NCBI GenBank assembly: GCA_902606525.1
Contig: CACLGW010000010.1
Span: 1 to 38,525, forward strand
DNA length: 38,525 nt
Source of the DNA: an uncultured Bacteroidota bacterium
GTDB taxonomy: Bacteria > Bacteroidota > Bacteroidia > Flavobacteriales > Flavobacteriaceae
Reading direction: 5' to 3'
Position numbers and translations under genes: made by a program. Shown piece by piece: positions 30,454-38,525 of the stretch. Position 1 is the first letter of the stretch. Each line of letters begins with the position of its first letter. A model generated the notes under the pieces. The model saw nothing but the letters and a program-made list of their open reading frames with translations. It did no database searches and was not told the DNA's origin.

Positions 30454-32514
30454 ATGCGGATACTTATTTTTCTATTTATTAATAATCTCCTATTTCAATC
30501 TCTGCTTTCACAAATCGATCCAACCAATATAGATATTGTAAGAGATGATTATGGTGTTCCACATATTTTTGCTAAAACAGACGCAGAAGTAGCTTACGGA
30601 CTAGCATGGGCGCATGCAGAGGATGATTTTAAAACCATCCAAATTGGTTATTTAGCTGGAAATAATCTCTTATCAAGACATATAGGTAATTTAGGTTTAG
30701 GTGCTGATTTTATATCACAGTTTATTGGTTCAGATTCTTTATTTGATCAGAAATACAAATCTGAAATAAGCTCTGAATACAAGCTTATTGTTAAAGCATA
30801 TGCAGCAGGTTTAAACAGTTATGCCGCTAAAAATCCTAAAGAAGTTTTTGTAAAAGATCTTTTTCCTATCACCGAAAAGAAAATGATGCGTTATGCTCAA
30901 TTACAACTTTTTATTTCTTCAAATGGAGATAAATGGGTTACAAGAATAATAAATAATAATCTTTCTTACAATTTAACAAAAGAAGAAAACCAAAAAGGAT
31001 CTAATACATTTGCTTTTAATAGTTCAAAAACCAAGGATGGGAATACCTATCTAGCTATTAATACGCATCAGCCTTTAGATGGACCTGTTTCATGGTATGA
31101 AGCTCATCTATGCAGCGAAGAAGGAACTAATATTTTGGGGGCATTATTTGCAGGAAGTCCCAATATTTTGATTGGTGCCAATGAAAATTTAGCTTGGGCT
31201 CATACAGTTAATCAACCTGATAAGACAGATGTCTTTGCACTAGAAATGCATCCAGAAAAAAAACTAGAATATCGTGTAGATAGCGCATATTTTACTCTTA
31301 AGAAGCGAAATGCTAAACTTCGATTTAAACTTTTGGGAATACCGATTTCTATTAAAAAAAAGTTCTACAATAGTATATACGGTCCAACATTAAAGAATAA
31401 ATCTGGATTTTATGCTATTCGAACTCCAGCATTATTTGAAATAAGAGCTTTGGAGCAGTGGTGGAGAATGAATAAAGCAAATAACTTTAGTGAATTCTAC
31501 GAAATATTAAAAATGAAAGCGCATCCAGGCTATAATATCGGATATGCAGATAAAAATGATACTATTTTTTACATATCTAACGGCCTTATTCCAAAAAGGT
31601 CTAATAATTATAATTGGAAATCGGTTGTGCCAGGTAATACGCTAGAAACACTCTGGACAGAAAATTATAATATTGAGGAACTACCTCAAGTTCTCCAACC
31701 AAAATCTGGATATTTTTATAACGCAAATCATACTCCTTTTCGATCCTCAGGTAAAGAAGATAATCCAGATCAATCAAATTTCAATCAAAATATGGGCTTT
31801 GAAACATACGATAATAATCGTTCTACACGTCTGAAAGAACTTATTGAAGGTTACGAAAAGCTAGATTACGACGATTTTAAACGTATAAAATATGACAACC
31901 AATATCCAAAACCCTATAATTTTAATTGGATGGATATATCTTATTTAGATAAATTAGAAAAAAATAAATATCCAGAAATTCGATTTTTAATAGAACGAAT
32001 TCAGACTTGGGATCGTAAAGCAGATATAAATTCACTTGGGGCAGGTTCTTTTGCTGTTCTTTATGATCAATTACGCCCTTATTATCGTAAACTACCAGAA
32101 CCAAAAATATTTCCTGCCTCATTTATTATTGAGGCATTAAGAAAAACTAAAAAATATTTATTAAAATATTTTAATACAACTGAAGTAACTCTTGGAGATT
32201 ATCAAAAATTAGTACGAGGAGCTAATGAGATTCCTATTTTTGGTCTTCCTGATGTAATTACTGCAATGTCCTCTAGGCCATACAAAGACGGAAAAGTAAA
32301 GGTAGTAAGTGGAGAATCATATATTGAACTTGTTAAGTTTACCGAAAAAGGTCCAGAGATTGAGTCAGTTATCTCTTATGGTAGTTCCGACCATCCTGAT
32401 TCTCCACATTTCAATGATCAAATGAATTTGTATGCAAACTTTAAAACAAAGAAAATGACTTTAGATAAACGGAGTATTTATGAAAATGCTAAAAGTATTT
32501 ATCATCCGAAATAA
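30454..32514 (+). CDS. Penicillin acylase family Ntn-hydrolase, secreted
   Basis: The 686-residue precursor has a signal peptide (MRILIFLFINNLLFQSLLSQ), an alpha segment opening DIVRDDYGVPHIFAKTDAEV and AYGLAWAHAEDDF, and a spacer. The self-cleavage site and nucleophile are at Ser183 (KGSNTFAFN). After that come TYLAINTHQPLDGPVSWYEA, ILIGANENLAWAHTVNQPD and YIELVKFTEKG. The GSN-x-(F/W)-A motif and the downstream HP/QP element mark the acylase family, which hydrolyses amides such as penicillins, aculeacin or acyl-homoserine lactones. This subgroup resembles the AHL/aculeacin acylases, but the substrate cannot be told from sequence. Confidence 0.88.
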   Translation: MRILIFLFINNLLFQSLLSQIDPTNIDIVRDDYGVPHIFAKTDAEVAYGLAWAHAEDDFKTIQIGYLAGNNLLSRHIGNLGLGADFISQFIGSDSLFDQKYKSEISSEYKLIVKAYAAGLNSYAAKNPKEVFVKDLFPITEKKMMRYAQLQLFISSNGDKWVTRIINNNLSYNLTKEENQKGSNTFAFNSSKTKDGNTYLAINTHQPLDGPVSWYEAHLCSEEGTNILGALFAGSPNILIGANENLAWAHTVNQPDKTDVFALEMHPEKKLEYRVDSAYFTLKKRNAKLRFKLLGIPISIKKKFYNSIYGPTLKNKSGFYAIRTPALFEIRALEQWWRMNKANNFSEFYEILKMKAHPGYNIGYADKNDTIFYISNGLIPKRSNNYNWKSVVPGNTLETLWTENYNIEELPQVLQPKSGYFYNANHTPFRSSGKEDNPDQSNFNQNMGFETYDNNRSTRLKELIEGYEKLDYDDFKRIKYDNQYPKPYNFNWMDISYLDKLEKNKYPEIRFLIERIQTWDRKADINSLGAGSFAVLYDQLRPYYRKLPEPKIFPASFIIEALRKTKKYLLKYFNTTEVTLGDYQKLVRGANEIPIFGLPDVITAMSSRPYKDGKVKVVSGESYIELVKFTEKGPEIESVISYGSSDHPDSPHFNDQMNLYANFKTKKMTLDKRSIYENAKSIYHPK

Positions 32515-32525
32515 CTATGTGATTT

Positions 32526-33662
32526 TTAATATTTGATGACTTGCATAGCATCTACATAAATATTTTCATATATGTCTACAACAGATTTTATATTAAACTT
32601 CTCAGCTTGAGCTTTTGCTTGCTTTTTAAATTGCAAAAGTCGACTTTCATTTTCTAATAAGTTTAACGAATTTGATACCATACTTTCAATATCACCAATT
32701 TTTGACAAATATCCAGTACTTCCATGTTTATTTACCTCCGGAATTCCTCCTGCATCAGACGAAATTATTGGAACCCCATGAGCCATAGCTTCTAATGCAG
32801 AAAGACCAAAACTTTCTTTTTCAGATGGTAAAAGAAAAAGATCTGAATAGCATAAAATTTTGTCAATTTCATTGCTATTCCCAAGAAAAAATATCTGATT
32901 ATCCAAGCCTTTTTCTTTTACATATTGTATCGCTCTAGCTTTTTCTGGTCCTTCTCCAACCATCATTAATTTGGATTTCACTTTTGACTGAACACCCTCA
33001 AAAATTAAAATAACATCTAAAATTCGTTTTAGAGGCCTAAAATTACTTATGTGCGTTAATATTTTTTCTCCTTTCGCAGCTAAAAGAGTACGTTCACAAG
33101 GCTTTTCTTTTGATTTAATTCTTTCAAAATCAATGAAATTAGGTACAACATCAATCTTCTTCCTTATATCAAACAATCTAAGAGTGTCTTGCTTTAAGCT
33201 TTCAGATACAGTTGTAATTCTATCCGAATGATTTATACTGAAAGTAACGGCAGGTCTATAAAAAGGGTGACTACCAACTAAAGTGATATCTGTACCATGA
33301 AGAGTAGTTACGATTGGTATTTGAATACCCACATCCAAAAGCATTTTTTTTGCCATATATGCTGCATAAGCGTGAGGGATGGCATAATGAACATGAAGTA
33401 CATCAATCTCATTTGCCTTAATCACGTCAACTAGCCTACTTGAGAGAGCCAATTCATAGGGTTGATATTTAAACAAAGGATAGTCAGGGACATTAACCTC
33501 ATGGAAATGGACATTGGGATCATTTAAAGCTTCTAAACGTACAGGAAGACTGTAGGTTATAAAATGAATATGGTGCCCACGTTTTGAGAGTGCTAATCCT
33601 AACTCAGTAGCTACAACTCCACTTCCTCCAAAGGTTGGATAACATACGATTGCTACATTCAA
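32526..33662 (-). CDS. bshA: N-acetyl-alpha-D-glucosaminyl L-malate synthase BshA
   Basis: BshA is the first enzyme of bacillithiol synthesis: it joins UDP-GlcNAc and L-malate. The 378-residue GT4 glycosyltransferase has the BshA-specific N-terminus IVCYPTFGGSGVVATELGLA, followed by FHEVNVPDYPLFKYQPYELA, LHVHYAIPHAYAAY and TTLHGTDITLVG. The nucleotide-sugar domain has RPLKRILDVI and the E-x7-E motif in EKESFGLSALEAMAHG. It lies 12 bases after the GH3 fusion gene, a neighbourhood common in flavobacteria. Other bsh genes are not in the window. Confidence 0.95.
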   Translation of the reverse strand: MNVAIVCYPTFGGSGVVATELGLALSKRGHHIHFITYSLPVRLEALNDPNVHFHEVNVPDYPLFKYQPYELALSSRLVDVIKANEIDVLHVHYAIPHAYAAYMAKKMLLDVGIQIPIVTTLHGTDITLVGSHPFYRPAVTFSINHSDRITTVSESLKQDTLRLFDIRKKIDVVPNFIDFERIKSKEKPCERTLLAAKGEKILTHISNFRPLKRILDVILIFEGVQSKVKSKLMMVGEGPEKARAIQYVKEKGLDNQIFFLGNSNEIDKILCYSDLFLLPSEKESFGLSALEAMAHGVPIISSDAGGIPEVNKHGSTGYLSKIGDIESMVSNSLNLLENESRLLQFKKQAKAQAEKFNIKSVVDIYENIYVDAMQVIKY

Positions 33663-33674
33663 TTTATAGTAATT

Positions 33675-36575
33675 TTAATTTATTAAGGCTTCATATACAT
33701 ATTCTTGCAAACGAGTACGTATATTGTTTTTACTGAACGTAAAATTGTCATAAGGATACGTTCTATTAGCTAAAATAATGATTATTATTTCTTTTTCGGG
33801 ATCTGCCCAAGCATAAGTTCCTGTATACCCTGAATGCCCAAAACTTTTTTTAGATACACAACCACATGTAGATTCATGTTTTCCATTGAGTTGAGGTTTA
33901 TCAAACCCTACACCTCTTCTACTTCCTAAATCATTATAATAATATTGATTAAAACTGTCAATCACTTCTCTTTTAATTAAATCTACACCATTAAAACTTC
34001 CCCCTTGCAGATACATTTGCATTATAGAAGCAACAGAATAAGCATCACCAAACAAACCGGCATGCCCACCTACTCCATCTTGCATAGCAGCTCCCATGTC
34101 ATGAACATAACCATGAAGCTTAGTATGCCTAAAATATGTATCAATTTCTGAAGGTATAATCTCTTTTTTTGAAAAGCGTTTTAATGGTTTATACGATATT
34201 CTCTCTAGTCCCAAAGGATTAAAAATTGATTCTTGAACTAATTTATCATAAGATAAAGAGCTTTTATTTTCGAAATATTTTTTTAATATGTAGTAGGGCA
34301 AATCTGAATATTTTGAGCTTCCCTTTTCAAGTAAAACACTTTCTTTTATTTGATTATACATATCTTTTTCGAAGTCTGATTTTAAATATAATTCTGAAGT
34401 TACTGGAAGTGAAAAGAATTTTGAAGATCTACTCTTATAGATAGAATTTTTTGGATAGCCTTTAGAGTTCAAAGTTTCCTTATAAAAAGGGATCCAAGGA
34501 TAAAGTCGAGCTTGATGAGAAAGCATTTGTTTTAAACTTATTTTATCTTTATCAGTCCCAATCCATTCAGGAATCAAATCACCTATTGTAGTTTCAAAAT
34601 TTATTTTTTTTTCACCTACAGCTTTCATAACTAAAGGAAGTGTTCCTAATATTTTTGTTAAAGAGGCTAAATCATAAAGATCGTGTTTATTTACTCTACG
34701 CTCTTTTTTATAAGTGTGAAAACCAAAACTTTTATCATAAAAGATTTTACCTTTCCGTGATACCAATACTCTCATTCCAGGGGTCATCAGTGAATCAATA
34801 GCAAGTTGAGCTAGACGATCTAGAGCTTCTAGTTTAGATGTATCAAATCCTAATGTGCTTCCTGAGGCATACCCCATTCGATACAATTTATCTTGATCTA
34901 TACCATCCCCTTCTTGATATAATTCTGAAATATTTACAGGCAATCTTCCTCTTATTTTCTGAGCTCCAAAAATTGCATCAGCACTAAGTATTTGTGAAGC
35001 TTTACTATTTTGATAACTCAATAATAAACCATCAATTCCATCAATTGAGTCTAGCGCAGAAAGAGCATAGGGTTTAACAAATACATCAATAATTAATATC
35101 TTATTTTTTGCCAATTTAGAGATGACATTTAATTCCTGTTGTGAAAAATCTGAGGCTTTCCAAGGGGTTTTATTTGATCTATGAAAACTTACGATAAGAG
35201 TATCTATATTCTTGGTTTTTTCTTCAACATTTAAGGGGGTTACGTCGTTAATTGTTTTTATTGACTGGTATTTTTCAAGTTGCTCTTCAAAAAAATCGCT
35301 CGAATCGTCACCTAAAGCAATATGACCAATTAATCTATTAGTTTTAAGAGGTAGGATATTGTCTTCATTTTTTAATAATGTTAAAGCCTCTCCAATCGCC
35401 TCATAATGAATCACTTGATCCTCAATAGTATTCAAATCCTTGTTAAGATTTATCAAATTAATATCTCTATACTTATTTAGCCCAACTTTATATTTTGCTT
35501 TTAAAATTTTTTTAACAGAATGAGAAAGTCTTTTTTCTGAAATTATTCCCTTTTTGTAAGCTTTAGTAATAGCCTGAATTCCTTCAGGAATATTGTTGGA
35601 AATTATCAAAATATCATGCCCAGCTAAAAAAGCAATCAAATCAATATTTTTATTCTTCGAATATTGAGTTACTCCTTTCATATTTAATGCATCGGTCACT
35701 ATTAACCCTTTGAAGCCGAGCTCTTTTTTTAAAATTCCTTGGATGACCTCTTTAGATAACGAAGTGGGTAATCCCTCCTCGGAAATACTTGGAATATTTA
35801 AGTGCGCTACCATAACAGAAGAAAGTCCCTTTTTAATAAGTTTTCTATAAGGTGATAATTCAATTTTATTAATGCGGTCAGCACTAAATTCGACAGTAGG
35901 AAGAGTCTTATGAGAGTCTTGAGACGTATCGCCATGACCAGGAAAATGTTTCCCAGAGGTTAAAACACCAGCTTGGTGGTGACCCTCCATAATTGCCAAA
36001 GCTTGTCTTGTAACTCTAAATGAAGAAGAACCATATGAACGATTTCCAATAATAGGATTTTTGGGATTTGTGTTTATATCTAAAACAGGACTAAAACTAT
36101 AATGAATACCAAGACGTTTTTCTTGTTCCCCCATTCTTCTACCAATTTTTCTAAGGAGTGTAGTGTCTTTAACTGCTCCTAACGTCATAGGCCACGGAAA
36201 TGGTTTTACTGAATCTAAACGCATAGCGACTCCCCATTCAGCGTCCATTGATATTAAAAGTGGAATCTTTGAGACTTTCTGAAAGCTATTAAGCCACTGA
36301 GATTGAATAACTGGGCCTCCGAGAGAAAAAACTAATCCCCCTATTTTGTATTCCTTAATCAAATTTAAATTAAGTCTGTAATGAGAACTATCCCTTTCTG
36401 TGAATACCATAGGCATAAATAATTGCCCAACTTTTTCTTTTAGGCTAAAACTATTGTATATACTATCCACCCATTTATTCTGATTGTACTGGTCGTCAAT
36501 TGCTAATAATGGATCTGGAGTTTGTCCAAAAGTTAATAATGGAAGAAATAAAAAAAGGACATAAATTTTCTTCAT
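33675..36575 (-). CDS. GH3 beta-N-acetylhexosaminidase / beta-lactamase-fold fusion protein
   Basis: This 966-residue exported protein (signal MKKIYVLFLFLPLLTFGQ) joins two enzymes. The GH3 N-terminal barrel (about 35-370) has the NagZ-type catalytic loop GKHFPGHGDTSQDSH (about 207-221) and the nucleophile Asp in IVTDALNMKG (about 293). A GH3 C-terminal-like domain follows (about 390-560). The C-terminal part (about 580-966) is a class C beta-lactamase/DD-peptidase fold with the S-x-x-K motif SLTK (about 637), a YSDLPYY second motif and HSGYTG (about 914). Together they suggest removal of GlcNAc and peptide trimming in peptidoglycan recycling. This bifunctional fusion is widespread in Bacteroidota. 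Confidence 0.92.
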   Translation of the reverse strand: MKKIYVLFLFLPLLTFGQTPDPLLAIDDQYNQNKWVDSIYNSFSLKEKVGQLFMPMVFTERDSSHYRLNLNLIKEYKIGGLVFSLGGPVIQSQWLNSFQKVSKIPLLISMDAEWGVAMRLDSVKPFPWPMTLGAVKDTTLLRKIGRRMGEQEKRLGIHYSFSPVLDINTNPKNPIIGNRSYGSSSFRVTRQALAIMEGHHQAGVLTSGKHFPGHGDTSQDSHKTLPTVEFSADRINKIELSPYRKLIKKGLSSVMVAHLNIPSISEEGLPTSLSKEVIQGILKKELGFKGLIVTDALNMKGVTQYSKNKNIDLIAFLAGHDILIISNNIPEGIQAITKAYKKGIISEKRLSHSVKKILKAKYKVGLNKYRDINLINLNKDLNTIEDQVIHYEAIGEALTLLKNEDNILPLKTNRLIGHIALGDDSSDFFEEQLEKYQSIKTINDVTPLNVEEKTKNIDTLIVSFHRSNKTPWKASDFSQQELNVISKLAKNKILIIDVFVKPYALSALDSIDGIDGLLLSYQNSKASQILSADAIFGAQKIRGRLPVNISELYQEGDGIDQDKLYRMGYASGSTLGFDTSKLEALDRLAQLAIDSLMTPGMRVLVSRKGKIFYDKSFGFHTYKKERRVNKHDLYDLASLTKILGTLPLVMKAVGEKKINFETTIGDLIPEWIGTDKDKISLKQMLSHQARLYPWIPFYKETLNSKGYPKNSIYKSRSSKFFSLPVTSELYLKSDFEKDMYNQIKESVLLEKGSSKYSDLPYYILKKYFENKSSLSYDKLVQESIFNPLGLERISYKPLKRFSKKEIIPSEIDTYFRHTKLHGYVHDMGAAMQDGVGGHAGLFGDAYSVASIMQMYLQGGSFNGVDLIKREVIDSFNQYYYNDLGSRRGVGFDKPQLNGKHESTCGCVSKKSFGHSGYTGTYAWADPEKEIIIIILANRTYPYDNFTFSKNNIRTRLQEYVYEALIN

Positions 36576-36615
36576 AAAGGAAATCTTAAATTAAAACTAA
36601 TTTTACCAGAATAGT

Positions 36616-37101
36616 CTATTTTAAATATCGGCTATGCCAACTCTCTCCAACTGGAACTTCCCAAAACCTCTTATAATCTGATATAGTATCAACTAAATTA
36701 TTAAAAACTACTGTCTCTTTTGAAACTGATTTTGCTTTTGCCATTTTGATAAATTCATCAAGTGGCTTATGAGATAAAAAAGCTCCTTGCTTAAAAGTAA
36801 CGTTCATTTTATCTAATAAAATAATATTATATTTTATTTCTAACTTTTTAATAAATCGAACAGATGCATCAATCGAACATCCACTTGCTTCCGTTATTTG
36901 TTGGTTAATTCCGATAACAATAAATCTATTATAAGGTATATCGAAACTAGCTTCTAATGTCTCATTATGTGCTGTCCAATTAACCAAAAAATTAGATAGG
37001 TCAGTTTTAATCATTTCTAATTCAATATCAGAAAATACACGATTTGATGGATAAATCCATATTCGAGAGTCATCTGGCAAAAAGTCAAAACTTATATTCA
37101 T
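36616..37101 (-). CDS. Conserved flavobacterial protein of unknown function
   Basis: The 161-residue cytoplasmic protein has DDSRIWIYPSNRVFSDIELE near the N-terminus, then FLVNWTAHNETLEASFDI and the signature QQITEASGCSIDASVRFIKK, and ends VGESWHSRYLK. This family is conserved next to the CCG Fe-S protein in flavobacteria and is often labelled ABC transporter ATPase. There is no Walker A, Walker B or ABC signature here, so that label is wrong on sequence grounds. The start follows the Fe-S protein stop by 3 bases, so it is in the same operon. Confidence 0.75.
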   Translation of the reverse strand: MNISFDFLPDDSRIWIYPSNRVFSDIELEMIKTDLSNFLVNWTAHNETLEASFDIPYNRFIVIGINQQITEASGCSIDASVRFIKKLEIKYNIILLDKMNVTFKQGAFLSHKPLDEFIKMAKAKSVSKETVVFNNLVDTISDYKRFWEVPVGESWHSRYLK

Positions 37102-37104
37102 AAT

Positions 37105-37887
37105 TTAAAGATCATTTGCATTAGCAATCAGCTCGGCAATATCCATCACCTTAATTTCTTCTTTTGATTTATTTTTTATTCCATCAGTCATCATAGTGTT
37201 ACAAAATGGACAAGCAGCTGCAATAATGTCTGGTTGAGTATCTAATGCCTGTTCAGTCCTTTCTATATTTACTTCTTTGTTCCCTTTTTCAGAATCCTTG
37301 AACATTTGTGCCCCCCCTGCTCCACAACACAATCCTTTTGATTTACAAGATTTCATTTCTAGTAATTCAGCATCTAATTTTTTAATAAGATCACGTGGAG
37401 CATTATATACCTGATTTGCACGACCCAAATAACAAGGGTCATGATATGTAATCCTTTTGCCTTTATATATCCCTCCTTCAATAGTTAAAACACCCTTGTT
37501 GATTAAATCATTTAAAAATTGAGTATGATGAATCACCTGATAATTACCTCCAAGTTCAGGATATTCATTTTTTAGAGTATTAAAACAATGTGGACAAGTA
37601 GTAACAATTTTTTTTACAGCATATTTATTTAGGTTGTCTATATTCTGCATAGCCTGCATCTGAAAAATAAATTCATTTCCTGCTCTTTTAGCTGGGTCAC
37701 CAGTACAAGTTTCTTCAGTTCCTAGAACTGCGAAATTAATTTTAATTTTATTTAAAATTTTTACAAAGGCCTTGGTAATTTTTTTTGCACGGTCATCGAA
37801 GCTCCCAGAACAACCTACCCAAAAAACAACTTCTGGGTCTTTACCCTCAGATTTTAAATCAGATAAAGTAGGTACATTTAAATTCAT
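37105..37887 (-). CDS. CCG-domain (Fe-S)-binding redox protein, HdrB/LutA-like
   Basis: The 260-residue protein has two cysteine-rich CCG domains. The first has VGCSG (C26), EETCTGDP (C61) and TTCPHCFNTL (C98, C101). The second has YHDPCYLGR (C152), GLCCGAGGAQMF (C187, C188) and AACPFCNTMM (C226, C229). The pattern matches HdrB, GlpC and LutA-type proteins that bind noncubane Fe-S clusters and take part in electron bifurcation or lactate/quinone redox. Its probable partner is the 4Fe-4S protein cut by the window edge (38351-38525). The HAD protein gene lies between them. The reaction is not known. Confidence 0.85.
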   Translation of the reverse strand: MNLNVPTLSDLKSEGKDPEVVFWVGCSGSFDDRAKKITKAFVKILNKIKINFAVLGTEETCTGDPAKRAGNEFIFQMQAMQNIDNLNKYAVKKIVTTCPHCFNTLKNEYPELGGNYQVIHHTQFLNDLINKGVLTIEGGIYKGKRITYHDPCYLGRANQVYNAPRDLIKKLDAELLEMKSCKSKGLCCGAGGAQMFKDSEKGNKEVNIERTEQALDTQPDIIAAACPFCNTMMTDGIKNKSKEEIKVMDIAELIANANDL

Positions 37888-37889
37888 AA

Positions 37890-38333
37890 CTAATTATCAG
37901 ATTGATCGTCATCAAAAACTTCAATAGTAACTTCTTTTTCAATTAAATCAGTAAACTTCCCGTTATATTTTGTTGCTTTAACTAGATGATTATCAATCCA
38001 ATGGTAATTGCCACCTCTAGGTTTTCCCATTAGTAAGCTATGATATTTAAAACCATTATCATTTAACCATTTTTCAGTAACGGTCCTATGTGCTTCGACT
38101 CTTGCTGTAAAATAACAAATCTTGTGTCCTTCATTGAACCACCTATTTAAAGTTTCTAATGCATCAGGATAATATTTCGCTGTAGCCATTCGCTCAGGCT
38201 CTTCATTTGGTATATCATCACAAATAGTTCCGTCAATATCAACCAAATAATTTTTTACTCCTTCAGGAAGGACTGGGCTAATTGATTTGCCATCTTCTGA
38301 TTTTTCATGTAAATAATTTTCTGCCTGTTGCAT
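37890..38333 (-). CDS. HAD-superfamily hydrolase-like protein
   Basis: The 147-residue protein has the HAD motif I DIDGTICDD with Asp32 and Asp34, a motif II-like region YFTARVEAHRT (Thr in the phosphate pocket), and GNYHWIDNHLVKATKYNGKF near the end, where motif III/IV residues would fall. Flavobacterial homologues are often called phosphoheptose isomerase, which the HAD motif contradicts. Its size suggests a minimal HAD without a cap domain. It sits 2 bases before the CCG protein gene and 17 bases after the 4Fe-4S gene, so it is in the same operon. Confidence 0.8.
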   Translation of the reverse strand: MQQAENYLHEKSEDGKSISPVLPEGVKNYLVDIDGTICDDIPNEEPERMATAKYYPDALETLNRWFNEGHKICYFTARVEAHRTVTEKWLNDNGFKYHSLLMGKPRGGNYHWIDNHLVKATKYNGKFTDLIEKEVTIEVFDDDQSDN

Positions 38334-38350
38334 AGTATTTCATTATTATG

Positions 38351-38525
38351 TTATTCATTTACCCACCCCAACCGATCTTGGTTACTAAAAGGCCAAGGGG
38401 CCCCGTTGTTTTCAATATTAGTCATCATGGAATTTAATTCAGCAGATGCTGCCGATTTTTCTAAAATTAGATATTGTCTCATATCCATAATTATTGAAAG
38501 AGGATCAATTTCAATGGGACATTCC
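38351..38525 (-). CDS. 4Fe-4S dicluster protein, C-terminal fragment
   Basis: Only the last 57 residues are in the window. The frame begins ECPIEIDPLSIIMDMRQYL, continues LEKSAASAELNSMMTNIEN and NNGAPWPFSNQDRLGW, and stops at 38351. The CP-x-x-IDP-x-x-I-I-x-x-M-R segment follows the second cluster of HdrC-like 4Fe-4S ferredoxin domains. The ASAELNSMMTNIENNGAPW stretch is characteristic of the flavobacterial (Fe-S) oxidoreductase that pairs with a CCG protein. Its N-terminus lies beyond the window edge. Confidence 0.85.
   Translation of the reverse strand, partial: ECPIEIDPLSIIMDMRQYLILEKSAASAELNSMMTNIENNGAPWPFSNQDRLGWVNE

Overview
The window is a very AT-rich chromosomal stretch of a Bacteroidota genome, almost certainly a marine-type Flavobacteriaceae. 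Three things point there. Genes lack Shine-Dalgarno sequences but several carry the Bacteroidota -7 box TAnnTTTG. Many products are secreted or lipoproteins with short MKK-type signals. The gene sets are typical of the group: DUF4834 with YfhO, TetR with an ABC1 kinase, BshA with a GH3/beta-lactamase fusion, and an Fe-S protein with a CCG-domain protein. No rRNA, tRNA, CRISPR array, transposase or phage gene was seen.

Layout. 1-2309 (minus): partial YfhO membrane protein overlapped by DUF4834. 2424-6010 (plus): outer-membrane transporter-like protein, GNAT-like protein and MnmE, tightly packed. 6129-12346 (minus): small secreted proteins, an outer-membrane beta-barrel, and a modular lipoprotein (InlB-type repeats, ten DUF285 repeats, cupredoxin domain) whose only plausible start is CTG at 11445. 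12432-24986 is an accessory-looking region. It holds five secreted paralogues (12432, 13842, 19890, 21127, 24243), each with its own conserved 5' leader and mostly its own terminator. Between them lie a decayed membrane-protein gene, a Tat-exported Gfo/Idh/MocA oxidoreductase, TetR with ABC1 kinase, a cupredoxin overlapping an M20 peptidase, DUF423, a frameshifted exported methyltransferase, and an HTH/cupin/SDR operon. 25049-32514: GH29 fucosidase, OsmC, a PLP enzyme, a Kazal lipoprotein, pterin dehydratase, a DUF1080 protein and penicillin-acylase-like hydrolase. 32526-38525 (minus): bshA, GH3/beta-lactamase fusion, a conserved flavobacterial protein, CCG Fe-S protein, HAD protein and a partial 4Fe-4S protein.

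How it fits together. The two ends look like conserved core: cell-envelope glycan turnover, tRNA modification, bacillithiol synthesis and Fe-S redox. The middle looks like a locus for duplicated exported proteins. The paralogues seem to carry two diverged copies of a ferredoxin-like alpha/beta unit. They share the leader core TTAATCATAAATCAATTAAA, which also precedes an NTF2-like lipoprotein (6617) and the decayed gene (13330). This leader-linked family of extracytoplasmic proteins is the best candidate for an undescribed system; its function cannot be read from sequence alone. All domain assignments come from reading motifs by eye; no database search was run.
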